DNA of 64,000 bases from Azorinus chamasolen (Eukaryota; Mollusca; Bivalvia; Cardiida; Solecurtidae): the NCBI GenBank assembly GCA_963576725.1, contig OY755242.1, forward strand, positions 2,308,404 through 2,372,403. The letters are read 5' to 3'. Positions 10,901 to 21,169 of the stretch are shown one piece after another. The first letter of the stretch is position 1; each line of letters begins with the position of its first letter. The notes beneath the pieces are model-generated. The model made no database searches, was not told where the DNA came from, and worked only from the letters and a program-made list of their open reading frames with translations. The translations under genes were made by a program, and so were the position numbers.

Positions 10901-12358
10901 ACCTCACAACTAAGGGTTATGTAGGTGTGGTACGTGGATTAATTCACCTCACAACTAAGGGTTATGTAGGTGTGGTACGTGAATTAATTCACCTCACAAC
11001 TAAGGGCTATGTAGGTGTGGTACGTGAATTAATTCAAGTCACAACTAAGGGTTATGTAGGTGTGGTACGTGAATTAATTCACCTCACACCCAAGGGTTAT
11101 GTAGGTGTGGTACGTGAATTAATTCACCTCACAACTAAGGGTTATGTAGGTGAGGTACATGAATTAATTACCTCACAACTAAGGGTTATGTAGGTGTGGT
11201 ACGTGAATTAATTCAAGTCACAACCAAGGGTTATGTAGTTGTGGTACGTAAATTAATTCACCTCACAACTAAGGGTTATGTAGATGTGGTACGTGAATTA
11301 ATTCAAGTCACACCCAAGGGTTATGTAGGTGTGGTACGTGACTTAATTCATCTCACAACTAAGGGTAATGTAGGTGTGGTACGTGAATTAATTCACCTCA
11401 CAACCAAGGGTTATGTAGGTGTGGTACGTGAATTAATTCACCTCACAACTAAGGGTTATGTAGGTGTGGTACGTGAATTAATTCACCTCACAACCAAGGG
11501 TTATGTAGGTGTGGTACGTGAATTAATTCACCTCACAACTAAGGGTTATGTAGGTGTGGTACGTGAATTGATTCACCTCACAACTAAAGGTTATGTAGGT
11601 GTGGTACGTGAATTAATTCACCTCACAATTAAGGGTTATGTAGGTGTGGTACGTGAATTAATTCAAGTCACAACTAAGGGTTATGTATGTGTGGTACGTG
11701 AATTAATTCACCTCACAACTAAGGGTTATGTAGGTGTGGTACGTGAAGTAATTCACATCACAACCAAGGGTTATGTAAGTGTGGTACGTGAATTAATTCA
11801 AATCACAACTAAGGGTTATGTAGGTGTGGTACGTGAATTAATTCACCTCACAACTAAGGGTTATGTAGGTGTGGTACGTTGATTATTTCACCTCACAATT
11901 AAGGGTTATGTAGGTGTGGTATGTGAATTAATTCACCTCACAACCAAGGGTTATGTAGGTGTGGTACGTGAATTAATTTACCTCGCAACTAAGGGTTATG
12001 TAGGTGTAGTACGTTAATTAATTACCTCACAACTATGGGTTATGCAGGTGTGGTATGTGAATTAATTCAAGTCACAACCAAGGGTTATGTAGGTGTGGTA
12101 CGTAACTTAATTCACCTCACAAACATGGGTTATGTAGGTGTGGTACGTGAATTAATTCAAGTCACAACCAAGGGTTATGTAGGTGTGGTACGTGAATTAA
12201 TTCACCTCACAACTAAGGGCTATGTAGGTGTGGTAAATTTAAGTCACAACCAAGGGTTATGTTAGTGTGGTACGTGAATTAATTCAAGTCACAACCAAGG
12301 GTTATATAGGTAGGGTACGTGAATTAATTCAAGTCATAACTAAGGTCCAGGAAGGTAT
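7929..12358. repeat. 45-bp satellite array, about 98 units
   Basis: The monomer consists of CAACTAAGGGTTATG, TAGGTGTGGTACGTG and AATTAATTCACCTCA. Two monomer variants alternate irregularly, ending CACCTCA or CAAGTCA. The first variant contains the perfect 14-bp palindrome GTGAATTAATTCAC. Because 45 is a multiple of three, the array reads as ORFs of up to 283 codons with a 15-residue period. A shared one-base deletion in some units (AATTACCTC at about 8876, 9279, 9685, 10538, 11166 and 12021) and point stops break these frames, so I do not call a protein. Spacings of 853, 628 and 855 bp between deletion units match 19, 14 and 19 monomers, and the segments they delimit share variant order: the array grew by block duplication. 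Confidence 0.97.
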
Positions 12359-12662
12359 GGTAAGTTCTGACATCTATAGAAAAATCCCTCTTGTACGAGC
12401 AATCTCTATGGAGTAGTTTTTAAAATAGAAGTAGCTTAATACAGAGCATGAATCACACAGAAAGCTACTAAAAGAGCTTATTACATTACATGTGCCATGC
12501 ATTAAGCAACCATCTGCTATTTAAAACCTTTACGTTAATAAATGTTTATGGACGCTTTAGCAAGACTCTGTTGTTTACACCTGAACGTTTAGGTCAGAGA
12601 CAACTAAAATATTTCCGATAGGCTTTATTCCTAAATCTCTTCGACCATGGAGATACCCTTGT

Positions 12663-12880
12663 TTAACCCATTCCCTCATAGTGACGCCTGTTGACGCCTC
12701 TGTAAAGATCGCTTTTGAAATCGCTGTGATAGATAGAGCATTTTGGTCCACCGGAGCAAATGCTGTTTTTATCACAATGGTTTCAAAACTACAAAATTCT
12801 AAACGTTTCCTTTTCTCTAGTAAATGCTCCTTTTCGGGATATTTATTCAAAATATCCATCGGAATATCCATATCCACCGA
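12663..12880. mobile_element. Type D TTAA MITE, right end degraded
   Basis: Starts TTAACCCATTCCCTCATAG and includes TGACGCCT, the stem-loop around AGAGCATTTTGGTCC and GGAGCAAATGCT, then ATCACAATGGTTTCAAAACT and CTCTAGTAAATGCTCC. The expected right end (GCCTATGAGGGAATGGGTTAA-like) is lost after TTTATTCAAAA. The 100-residue minus ORF across it is a shadow of the repeat. Confidence 0.7.
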
Positions 12881-13164
12881 TTTTCTTATTTAGAAAGTGA
12901 TTGTATATTGTATTTTCATATATAACTATCATTATTCGCGGATTCCTTATATTCTTGTTGCTAGATGATTTCACATTTGACTGTTTAAGTAGCCTCTGAC
13001 ATTTACATATCAGAGCGAGCCTCCACCTTCATACGCTAGAGGTTAATAACCCTATTACCCCATGGTGAATTAGCCATTTCCGAAAAGTTCTGGTAGGTAA
13101 GTGAACAGTATACATGTACAATTATCAGATTGCGACATGACGATTACATAGACATAGGCTATAA

Positions 13165-13250
13165 AACTTTGCTTAGGTTCGACGTTTGCCTGATCAAACT
13201 GCTCTTTCAGGGGCCGTTTGAACTGGGTGTGCGCTGTTCGCCTTAATTTG
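13165..13250. repeat. Degenerate type A stem-loop
   Basis: CGTTTGCCTGATCAAACTG and CCGTTTGAACTGGG flank CTCTTTCAGGGG, then CGCTGTTCGCC. A following CTGTCCGAATACTTAGGGTA word also occurs at 4158 and 61865. Confidence 0.4.
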
Positions 13251-13424
13251 TCTGTCCGAATACTTAGGGTAAATACAAGCACGGCTTCAATAATAAGGTT
13301 GATAAGCTGTTAAGAACAAGGTAAGTAGCACAAATATCAGCATCACATCGGCATTTCAAATATGTTGACACTCAGTTAATGTAGGATGCTAACGCTTTCT
13401 TTCATACAAACGCTTGTCCACGTC

Positions 13425-13492
13425 TATGCAAACATAGTATACCCAGATCAGACGGCTCTTGTAGGATCAGGATCAACTCTGTTTGCATATGA
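13425..13492. repeat. Partial type A stem-loop
   Basis: GCAAACATAGTATACCCAGA, CAGACGGCTCTTGTAGGATCAGGATCAAC and TCTGTTTGCATATGAAATTAT. The 3' arm is shortened by deletion of the CCGTCTGATC block. Confidence 0.5.
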
Positions 13493-13562
13493 AATTATAA
13501 TGAATTAGACTCTACAGTTTCTACCAAAATTATTATTTATCGAATACGCATTCAATATGTTA

Positions 13563-13682
13563 CTACAGTAACCCCCGCTAATGCGACCACTTAGTGAATA
13601 AACATGGGTGTCTTTATACGCAGTTGGTTGCTAGCACCCATAATTATACCTCTTCTAGGTGGTCGCATTCGCGGGGTATTTC
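13563..13682. mobile_element. F-like palindromic repeat
   Basis: TACAGTAACCCCCGCTAATG and GGTGGTCGCATTCGCGGGG form inverted ends, with a second inner inverted pair (AACATGGGTGTC, AGCACCCATAATTA). It shares the ACAGTAA...CCC start with the F family. Confidence 0.5.
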
Positions 13683-13732
13683 GTTCGTGAATATTCAAGA
13701 GGGAAAGGGTTCAAACATAACTATCCTGCTTA

Positions 13733-13897
13733 TAAAGTTTTTAGTAGAGTCTGAGTTTCGTTCTCAAGCTTTTGATTGGTCAGATTTGAGTCCTCAAGCT
13801 TTTGATTGGTCAGATTTGAGCCTCTGGCTCAAATCTGACCAATCAAAAACTTGAAAACGAAGTCAGACTCAACTAAAAGTTTTATAAGCATGGACCC
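13733..13897. mobile_element. Palindromic MITE 'J', copy 1
   Basis: Right end TTTTATAAGCATGGACCC and left end GCTTATAAAGTTTTTAGT are inverted. The arms contain TTTGATTGGTCAGATTTGAG, present twice on the left and once inverted on the right. The clearer second copy is at 52061-52239. Confidence 0.7.
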
Positions 13898-13899
13898 AG

Positions 13900-14500
13900 A
13901 TCCTTTCTAGAAGAACTCTCTCACCAGAGTCTACCCTGCTTGTCATGGAAAATCAAGTTGATCACGTCACGATGGAAAAGTTGTAGAGCATTAGAAAGAT
14001 CAGCTGCGTCTTAAGTGAAAAAGTAGTAAAGTCAAGCAGGAAAAGCCACACACAAAAAGCCACCATCACCAAAACACCTACAGAAAGCATAGCAATTTAT
14101 ACTCATACACACACATACAAAGACCATAATTGTTCACACTATATGTTTACAAAGAGAAAAGAAAACAATAAGATGGCGATGAAGAGGGATAACAACGAGA
14201 AAAGCGTGACGACACATGGATAGAGAGGTTGTGAACAATAGAAAAGTGATCTACAAATGTCACCCAGTTGAAGTAAGTTGCCCAAATACTATGAGAAAAG
14301 AGGGACTTTATCTTATCAGAATGTGCTGAATTTATCATTAGAGAAGATACTCCACTGTCAGCATACCTTTCAATGAAAATACACACCATGAGCAGATACC
14401 CAATTGTTGGCGCAAGATAGTTTTTAGCTACAACCAATACCGTCCGTTTTAAGTTTAAAATTACAAATTTTGTTGAATGTCCTCTGTGAAACGAGAGAAG
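13900..14500. other. No supported feature
   Basis: Mostly non-repetitive AT-rich sequence. A 96-codon minus-strand ORF (14147-14437) has no motif I recognise and no splice or neighbour support. Confidence 0.5.
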
Positions 14501-14507
14501 AGTGTCA

Positions 14508-14572
14508 AACAGTTTGGATCCTGATTAGATGTCGATTTACTCGGTGTCTCATCTGGATCAAAACTGTTTGCA
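14508..14572. repeat. Type B stem-loop
   Basis: CAAACAGTTTGGATCCTGAT pairs with ATCTGGATCAAAACTGTTTG around GATTTACTCGGTGTC. A truncated MITE, since no TTAA ends are found nearby. Confidence 0.6.
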
Positions 14573-14849
14573 AATGGAGTCACAAATTCGCCCGTTACAG
14601 TATAAGCCCTATGAGTCGCTTTCTGGTGGAGAAAAACTGATCCATTGAATATTCATATCAGACATAATCGTTACATGTACCATCTGGATGTTTGTTCGAG
14701 CTTTATAATGTCAGTACGTTATGGTACTCGACGATGGTAGAAGCTGTAGATCTGTAGCCATTACTCTGTTAAGTGGTTCGCCGGTTGTAGTTCTCGAGTG
14801 CATTTTTAGCCATATTACATTAACCAATTACCTCACAATTTGCTCCTTC

Positions 14850-15100
14850 CACTGCCTTTGCAAGCAAAGGCTACCAAGATCAGACGATTCCTGTTGGAGC
14901 CGACTGATTAGGGTCTGCATGGTTTGCTTATGAAATTATAATAGACCCGACTTTACCATCACCACTGCTCTGTTGACTTATGCGATGGTACAGGTGTGAT
15001 TATACAGTTGTATTTTCAATGACCAATATGCCATTTGTTCATATGTCATTATAAAATATTCATGACGTCATTATTTCCTGTATTAATATTCATCAAACAA
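14850..15100 (-). mobile_element. Diverged type A MITE, reverse orientation
   Basis: A stem-loop at about 14862-14930 (GCAAAGGCTACCAAGATCAG mirrored by CTGATTAGGGTCTGCATGG) is followed by the family's interior words TTATGAAATTATAATAG, GTCATTATAAAATATTCATG and GACGTCATTATTTCCTG. The ends are not sharp. Confidence 0.5.
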
Positions 15101-15145
15101 ACTTATTAATAGCAAACTTGTATTGGCGTGCTGCATGTGGCCTGT

Positions 15146-15398
15146 TTAACCCTTTCCCAGTCCTACATTTATTACAATTTCCAAAACCTACTGAATATTC
15201 ATAGGTAAAATAGTTATAACAAAATTTGGAAGATGGCACATTGTAGCCAGTTTAGAAAGTAATCAAACAGATCTATCAAATTTCCTTAGCAAACAGAACA
15301 GACCCTGATCAGACAACTCCTACATGAGCCGTATGATCTAGGTCTACTCTGTTTGCAAATACGTGAAAACACGTTTATAAATATGAGGGAAATGGTTA
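15146..15398 (+). mobile_element. Type A TTAA MITE, complete
   Basis: TTAA at 15146-15149 and 15395-15398, with terminal TTAACCCTTTCCCAG and ATGAGGGAAATGGTTAA. The stem-loop at about 15293-15356 has loop CTACATGAG. The interior ACTGAATATTCATAGG and AGATGGCACATTGTAGCC is shared with 16794-16999 and 31800-31998. Confidence 0.85.
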
Positions 15399-15431
15399 AC
15401 TTCTCTCATACTAATTGTCTCTTGGCTGGTA

Positions 15432-16700
15432 CAGCAAACAGCCAGGATCTAGATTAGACATAGAGTAAGTGGGGGTCTCGTCAGGGTCCAGACTAGACGT
15501 CGTGTAAGTTGGGGTCTCGTCAGGGTCCAGACTAGACGCTGAGTAAGTGGGGGTCTCGTCAGGGTCCAGACTAGACGTTGAGTAAGTGGGGTCTCGTCAG
15601 GGTCCAGACTAGACGTTGAGTAAATTGAGGTGTCGTCAGGGTCCAGACTAGACGTTGAGTAAGTGAGGTCTCGTCAGGGTCCAGACTAGACGTTGAGTAA
15701 GTGGGGGTCTCGTCAGGGTCCAGACTAGACGTTGAGTAAGTGGGGGTCTCGTCAGGGTCCAGACTAGACGTTGAGTAAGTGAGGTCTCGTCAGGGTCCAT
15801 ACTTGACGTTGAGTAAGTGGGGGTCTCGTCAGGGTCCAGACTAGACGTTGAGTAAATTGAGGTGTCGTCAGGGTCCAGACTAGACGTTGAGTAAGTGAGG
15901 TCTCGTCAGGGTCCAGACTAGATGTTGAGTAAGTGGGGTCTCGTCAGGGTCCAGACTAGACGTTGAGTAAGTGGGGTCTCGTCAGGGTCCAGACTAGACG
16001 TTGAGTAAGTGGGGTCTCGTCAGGGTCCAGACTAGACGTTGAGTAAGTGGGGGTCTCGTCAGGGTCCAGACTAGACGTTGAGTAAGTGGGGTCTCGTCAG
16101 GGTCCAGACTAGACGTTGAGTAAGTGGGGGGTCTCGTCAGGGTCCAAACTAGACATCGAGTAAGTGGGGGTCTCGTCAGGGTCCAGACTAGACGTTGAGT
16201 AAGTGGGGTCTCGTCAGGGTCCAGACTAGACGTTGAGTAAGTGGGGGTCTCGTCAGACTAGACGTTGTGTAAGTTGGAGTCTCATCAGGGTGCAGACTAG
16301 ACGTCGTGTAAGTTGGGGTCTCATCAGGGTCCAGACTAGACGTTGAGTAAATTGAGGTGTCGTCAGGGTCCAGACTAGACGTCGTGTAAGTTGGGGTCTC
16401 ATCAGGGTCCAGACTAGACGTTGAGTAAATTGAGGTGTCGTCAGGGTCCAGACTAGACGTCGTGTAAGTTGGGGTCTCATCAGGGTCCAGACTAGACGTT
16501 GAGTAAATTGAGGTGTCGTCAGGGTCCAGACTAGACGTTGAGTAAATTGAGGTGTCGTCAGGGTCCAGACTAGACGTCGTGTAAGTTGGGGTCTCATCAG
16601 GGTCCAGACTAGACGTCGTGTAAGTTGAGGTCTGGTAAGGGTCCAGACTAGATGTCGAGTAAGTTGAGGTCTTGTCAGGGTCAAATCTATTCGCAACTTG
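15432..16700. repeat. 37-39-bp minisatellite built from the type B stem-loop core, about 32 units
   Basis: The unit joins GACTAGACGTTGAGTAAGTG with GGGTCTCGTCAGGGTCCA. It aligns over its full 38 bp with the B stem-loop core (GATGAGACGCCGAGTAACTC then GGCGTCTCATCAGGATCC). The array opens with GCAAACAGCCAGGATCTAGA and closes with CAGGGTCAAATCTATTCGCA, which correspond to the outer arms of a B stem-loop. The layout is therefore arm, expanded core, arm. A subset of units (GTGTAAGTTGGGGTCTCATC, AAATTGAGGTGTCGTC) alternates at the right end. The 150-residue minus ORF (16253-16705) is periodic at 13 residues and is not a gene. Confidence 0.9.
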
Positions 16701-16793
16701 GTCAATAGTTTCGCAAATAATTAAGTCAGCTGGATAAAGAAAATGATTCTAATGGCATTTCAATTGACATTGTTTTCGACAGTATAAGAAGGG

Positions 16794-16999
16794 TTAAACC
16801 TTTCCCTGTTCTGTATTTACTACTGAATATTCAAAAACAATATAGTTACAATTTAGAAAGTAAAGAAACATATCTATCAAATTGCATTAGCAAACGGAGC
16901 AGAACCTGATCAGACGGCAACTCCTACATGAGCCGTCTGAGCTGGGTCTACTCTGTTTGCAAATGCGTGAAAACACGTTTTTATGAGGGAAAGGGTTAA
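16794..16999 (+). mobile_element. Type A TTAA MITE, complete
   Basis: TTAA at 16794-16797 and 16996-16999. Ends TTAAACCTTTCCCTG and ATGAGGGAAAGGGTTAA. The stem-loop at about 16890-16963 has extra bases in one arm (CGGCAACTCC against GAGCCG). Confidence 0.85.
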
Positions 17000-17076
17000 A
17001 AGGAAAGGAGTCCATAGCACGATATGTACCGGTCGCCTGCAAAATAATGCATTCTCCATCTACTAAATGTGAAGGG

Positions 17077-17078
17077 GT

Positions 17079-17109
<31 letters not shown>

Positions 17110-17116
17110 GGGGGGT
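17077..17116 (+). repeat. (GT)n followed by poly-G
   Basis: A GTGTGT run passes directly into about 25 consecutive G. A likely sequencing-length-uncertain tract. Confidence 0.95.
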
Positions 17117-17402
17117 TAACTACCAATAAAACCAACAAATAACCATATATGATAACCATTGAATAAAGACATAGATCGTTTAAAAACGGACGGTAGACTA
17201 AAACAGACTGATAATAATACAGAAAACTCCCCTAGTAGGTTTATGTATTGCTTTCCTTCTGCCTTAAGCAACCACCTGTGTACAAAGTGCAGGGATCTCG
17301 TTTTAAAAACGTGACGCCAAGGGAGCGTGTATTAGAGATATAACACGGTTATTGATTTTTTAGAAAAATAAATATAAAAAAGACTTAAAAAAGACTGTTC
17401 AC

Positions 17403-17548
17403 AGACATCGACGTCAGCACTCAACACTCAGGTTGTGGTCGGAGCTAAACATACATCGAGGTCAACACTCAACACTCAGGTTGTGGTCAGAGCTAAACAT
17501 ACATCGACGTCAGCGCTCAACACTCAGGTTGTGGTCGGAGCTAAACAT
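17403..17548 (+). repeat. 48-bp tandem repeat, 3 units
   Basis: Units begin ACATCGACGTCAGC and contain ACTCAGGTTGTGGTC and GAGCTAAACAT; the three copies differ at a few positions. Confidence 0.9.
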
Positions 17549-17805
17549 TTTAGTCCTTTTAAAGGCAGACATAAGGGTTTGCTGTTGCACAATTACTTAA
17601 TTACATTCAAAAATTACTACTTAACAACCGAGTATTAATTTAAAATTCTATAATTATCTATTTATCAATATTTGATTCGTTGACCTTTGTCTCAGAAATG
17701 ATTTAAGGGCAGGAGAATCTAGGAAAATGGCATAAATATTCAAACAGGTCAAGCTTATGGTAAATATTTCGGGATTTTTCTCAAGAAAAGTATATCATGA
17801 TAAAC

Positions 17806-17858
17806 AGTGCAGACCCTGATAAAGGAGCCCTCTCATCTGAGTCTACACTGTTTGCAAA
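17806..17858. repeat. Shortened type A/C stem-loop
   Basis: AAACAGTGCAGACCCTGATA pairs with CATCTGAGTCTACACTGTTT with part of the stem deleted. Confidence 0.5.
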
Positions 17859-18083
17859 AGATATTAGTGACTCGTTTCTCACACTCTAAGGTTTAATGAC
17901 TCATATTGAAATATGGACGTTTATTCCCAACAGAGGGATACCATGGACAAAACAATAGTACTCAGGGAGCCAATAGTGCATACCATGCACCCCCACCCCC
18001 GACTACCAAAATATTCAGAAAAGTCTCCTGAATCAGAATCGCGAATGTACTCAAGTTTAAATTCTTTTAGGCTATGTGTATTT

Positions 18084-18599
18084 TAACCGTTTCCATGACA
18101 ACCCCCCAGTTTTCGTAATGATGACCAATACCTTCAAATTCGCCCATATCACAGCCAGTTGTTGTCCTAAACCTATAAAACTGGTACCAAATAAATGATA
18201 ATACTTTGTGCTTTTATTTATTATTTGTTTAAATTACCTTATTTGCATACTCATGAATATTAATGAGAACATTGAAAATAGTAGAAAAAGTACAAAAATA
18301 ACGTAAACCTTTAATTTCTTTATTCTAAAAATATCAGAAAACAACTTCAAATACAGTTTAACATGACGACAAAACCCCCAGGAAACAAGATATCCAATTT
18401 TAAGTACCATTTTCACCGTTTCCATGGCAACACCCCAGTTTTCGTAATGATGGCCCGTACGTGCAAAATCGTCCGTATCACAGCCAGTTTTTATCCTAAA
18501 CCTATAAAACTCGTACCAAATTGGACATTGTGCTTTTGTTTTCAGCTTGTTGTTTTAAATTACCTTATTTGCATACTCAATAATATTAATTAGAACAAA
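18084..18599 (+). repeat. Direct duplication of a ~180-bp segment
   Basis: Copy 1 (18084-18262) and copy 2 (18414-18599) share CCGTTTCCATG, CCCAGTTTTCGTAATGATG, ATCACAGCCAGTT, CCTAAACCTATAAAACT and TTACCTTATTTGCATACTCA in the same order at moderate identity. This is an old tandem-type duplication or two copies of an unnamed repeat. Confidence 0.75.
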
Positions 18600-18718
18600 A
18601 ACAATAGAGAAATAGGATAAAAGGTGAATAGTTTACATTATTTACGTTATTTCTCTATTGTTTTTGTTCTAATTAATATTAATGAGTATGCAAATAAGGT
18701 AATTTAAAACAACAAGCT
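18544..18718. repeat. 70-bp inverted repeat with 34-bp spacer
   Basis: The left arm 18544-18614 (AGCTTGTTGTTTTAAATTAC onward) is almost perfectly inverted at 18649-18718. It mirrors the right edge of copy 2 of the direct duplication, so the third, inverted copy was added later. Confidence 0.9.
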
Positions 18719-18721
18719 GTT

Positions 18722-18833
18722 TAAGCTCCTTTGGGAGCGTTCTGTTTTACTTTAACCTTGCTTTAAGCAGCCACCTGCTCTAAATACCAACTAATAAACA
18801 CAATTTAGTTGTCGTTATAGAGAGGTTTTACTG
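18722..18833. mobile_element. Type E MITE, right half only
   Basis: Begins at the hairpin apex (AGCTCCTTTGGGAGCGTTC) and runs to GTTATAGAGAGGTTTTACTG with flanking TA. The left half has been replaced by the inverted repeat that abuts it. Confidence 0.75.
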
Positions 18834-18878
18834 TATATAGATCTAAAATATTACTAAAAATGTTTTAGCAATTTTAAG

Positions 18879-18890
18879 GGGGGGGGGGGG
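18879..18890 (+). repeat. Poly-G tract
   Basis: Twelve consecutive G followed by CGTACGCCGGCTCCGCCC. Confidence 0.9.
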
Positions 18891-19576
18891 CGTACGCCGG
18901 CTCCGCCCCTCTAAATCCGTGACTGTTATATGTATTCATAAAGTGGGCGCAATATATACATATATAGTTGAGGTTTACTGTATCTAATCTCCCTAGTATG
19001 AGCTGGGTCTATAGTGTTTGTAATACAATAAGACCCCTTAGTCTCTGAGAAAAGGGGAATTTTAAGAAACCGAAACACAAGGATCAGCGCGGCGGTTGGC
19101 GTAGAGTTACACTGCAAACTCTTCTTCAGTTACGCCGACCTGTCGTGCGTACATTTCATGTTGAAACTCTCAGCAGTATGCAACGCGCGTCACGTTATCC
19201 AAAATCTTGATATATTACACATGGCAAAACCGCATGAATAGTTTACAAGGCCAGCGAGTGGCTACAGGTTGTTGTATAAAACTCAGTTTGGAATATTTGT
19301 TCATTGTTTTGGAAAGTGAAGCTTGTTCCTGTATTTTGACAAATAAATTAATAAAACGTGTTTTTTCTCCGAATTGCCATATACAAGTATCGAATCACTA
19401 TGCATCTCACAATAAGTCTACATTATGTGTATACAAATGTTTTTCGTCAACTTGGAGCACTTTCGGAATCTGTCCGTACGTAACATATTTTTAACATTTT
19501 ATAATACCACTGACCCTAACCGTCACGCCCATAAGTTATCATAACCCAACCAAACCCTTGTATGTAAAATCAGTAG

Positions 19577-19803
19577 TTACCCATTCTCTCCTACTGACAC
19601 CTATTTGCGCCTCTGTAAAACTCATTTATTGATATTGAAAACATTGTGATACATAGAGCATTTTCTCCACATAAGCATTATGCTCTATTTATCACAATGG
19701 TTTCAAAACCACACAGTTCTAAAATTCTTCTTTTCTATAGATTTTTCGGTAGTATTAATTCAAAGAGGTTGGTCTAAAGATAGCCTAGGAACGGATGAGT
19801 AAT
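19577..19803. mobile_element. Type D TTAA MITE, diverged
   Basis: Left end TTACCCATTCTCTCC, the TGACACC and CGCCTCTGTAAAA words, stem-loop around AGAGCATTTTC and GCATTATGCTCT, then ATCACAATGGTTTCAAAAC, and right end ATAGCCTAGGAACGGATGAGTAA. Both TTAA sites are mutated. Confidence 0.7.
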
Positions 19804-19809
19804 TAGTAA

Positions 19810-21040
19810 TTCTAGGTGCGGACAGTTTCTAAAGTCTAGCTGTCAGCTTTGTCCAATGATATGCATGGCTTTAGATACTTTATATATATTTATGCTTTAA
19901 ACTAACGTAAGCAGGCTTCAGTATGAAATTCGGTGTGTTATTAATAGTTTCATTATAAAATACGGCTGCCTGTGATCTTGACAAAGTATGATTTGTTATT
20001 TACTTGTTTACAACGTGCAAAGATATTATCGCTATGTGGCCCCAATTATATCAACCTTTAGCATGCTATGGAGGAGTTTTGTTACCGTTCAAATTTATGA
20101 AACCAGGTGAGACGTCGAGTAGCTCGCCATCTCATCAGCATCCACACAATTTGACACTTTGGTCGCAGTTTAAATCTGTGGAGAACAATCTATTTTTAGA
20201 ATTGACGAAGATGATTATTCTGCCGACGGGAGGTAGAAAATAATCAATGCGGCACAAGAGACGTGTTACACAGAACGGGCTGTTTTGTTATCTGACTGTG
20301 TACTGGCGCATGACCTGCGGATACTGACCATATACACAACATTCAGGGGCAGTGTGTAAAACCGAAGGGATGAATTACTCACGCTAGCTTGTTCTGTTTA
20401 TTGTTAGATCAGACTCGCTCGATAATTATTGCGACAGTTTCGTGAAAAAAAACCCCAACAACAACAAGCACAACAGAAAATGTTGTAAACTGATCGATCG
20501 TTGACTTTGGTTATAGCTACATTTTGAGGATACGAAAACTTCGTAGTGAAAGGTTAGTATACTATATAGTATTTATTTCATTCCGTTCGGAACAGCATGT
20601 GCAGGCATATCGGTATATACTGCTTACTGCACAGGGCAGCGACTTACTATGAATCATGAATTCATGAATTCACGAATATATACGTGTAAAATATTGAGAT
20701 CTTGGATATTAATTAGATGAATTTGAATACATGGACTTTTGGCCATGACCGAAGCTAGTGTATTGTGCACCATTGGTGTTGGTGCACGTTACTCTAGAGT
20801 CAGATTCGTAAGCAAACAGAACAGATTATGCCGTCTAATATGGATCTACCCAGTTGGCAAAGGCGCAAACAGGCGTATCTTTTGAGTAAATGGTTAGATA
20901 TGTGGTGTGGTTGTTTTAACCAGAGACATAATATGTTTGCATACATGTATATATGCATCTGTTTTAATGCAGACATCTCCTCTGGGAGCGTTTTATGTTA
21001 CTTTCGTCCTGCAGTGAGAAACCGTTGACCTATTGTGCCC
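19810..21040. other. Mostly unannotated; one type B fragment
   Basis: A weak B-core remnant lies at 20100-20150 (GGTGAGACGTCGAGTAGCTC). GTGCACCATTGGTGTTGGTGCAC at 20766-20788 is a small palindrome. Short ORFs lack domains. Nothing else stands out. Confidence 0.5.
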
Positions 21041-21049
21041 AGTTTTAGA

Positions 21050-21162
21050 CATTTTAATGGCACCTTTAACAGTATGTTAACCATTCCATTTTAATGGCAC
21101 CTCTAACAGTATGTTAACATTTCCATTTTAATGGCACCTGTAACAGTATGTTAACATTTCCC
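21050..21162 (+). repeat. 37-bp tandem repeat, 3 units
   Basis: ATTTTAATGGCACCT(T/C/G)TAACAGTATGTTAAC recurs three times, immediately before a type B MITE. Confidence 0.85.
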
Positions 21163-21169
21163 CTCCTAA

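Noticed and set aside
7962..11882. Large ORFs in the 45-bp array as a repeat-protein gene
   Set aside because: The frames follow from a 45-bp period, begin at GTG or chance ATG codons, and are broken by recurrent one-base deletions and stops with no splice sites around.
12575..12877. 100-residue minus-strand ORF
   Set aside because: It overlies a type D MITE; other copies do not keep the frame.
15432..16700. CRISPR array
   Set aside because: Units are contiguous without unique spacers, in an intron-bearing animal-type genome; the unit derives from a MITE stem-loop.
16253..16705. 150-residue minus-strand protein
   Set aside because: Its 13-residue period equals the 39-bp minisatellite period.
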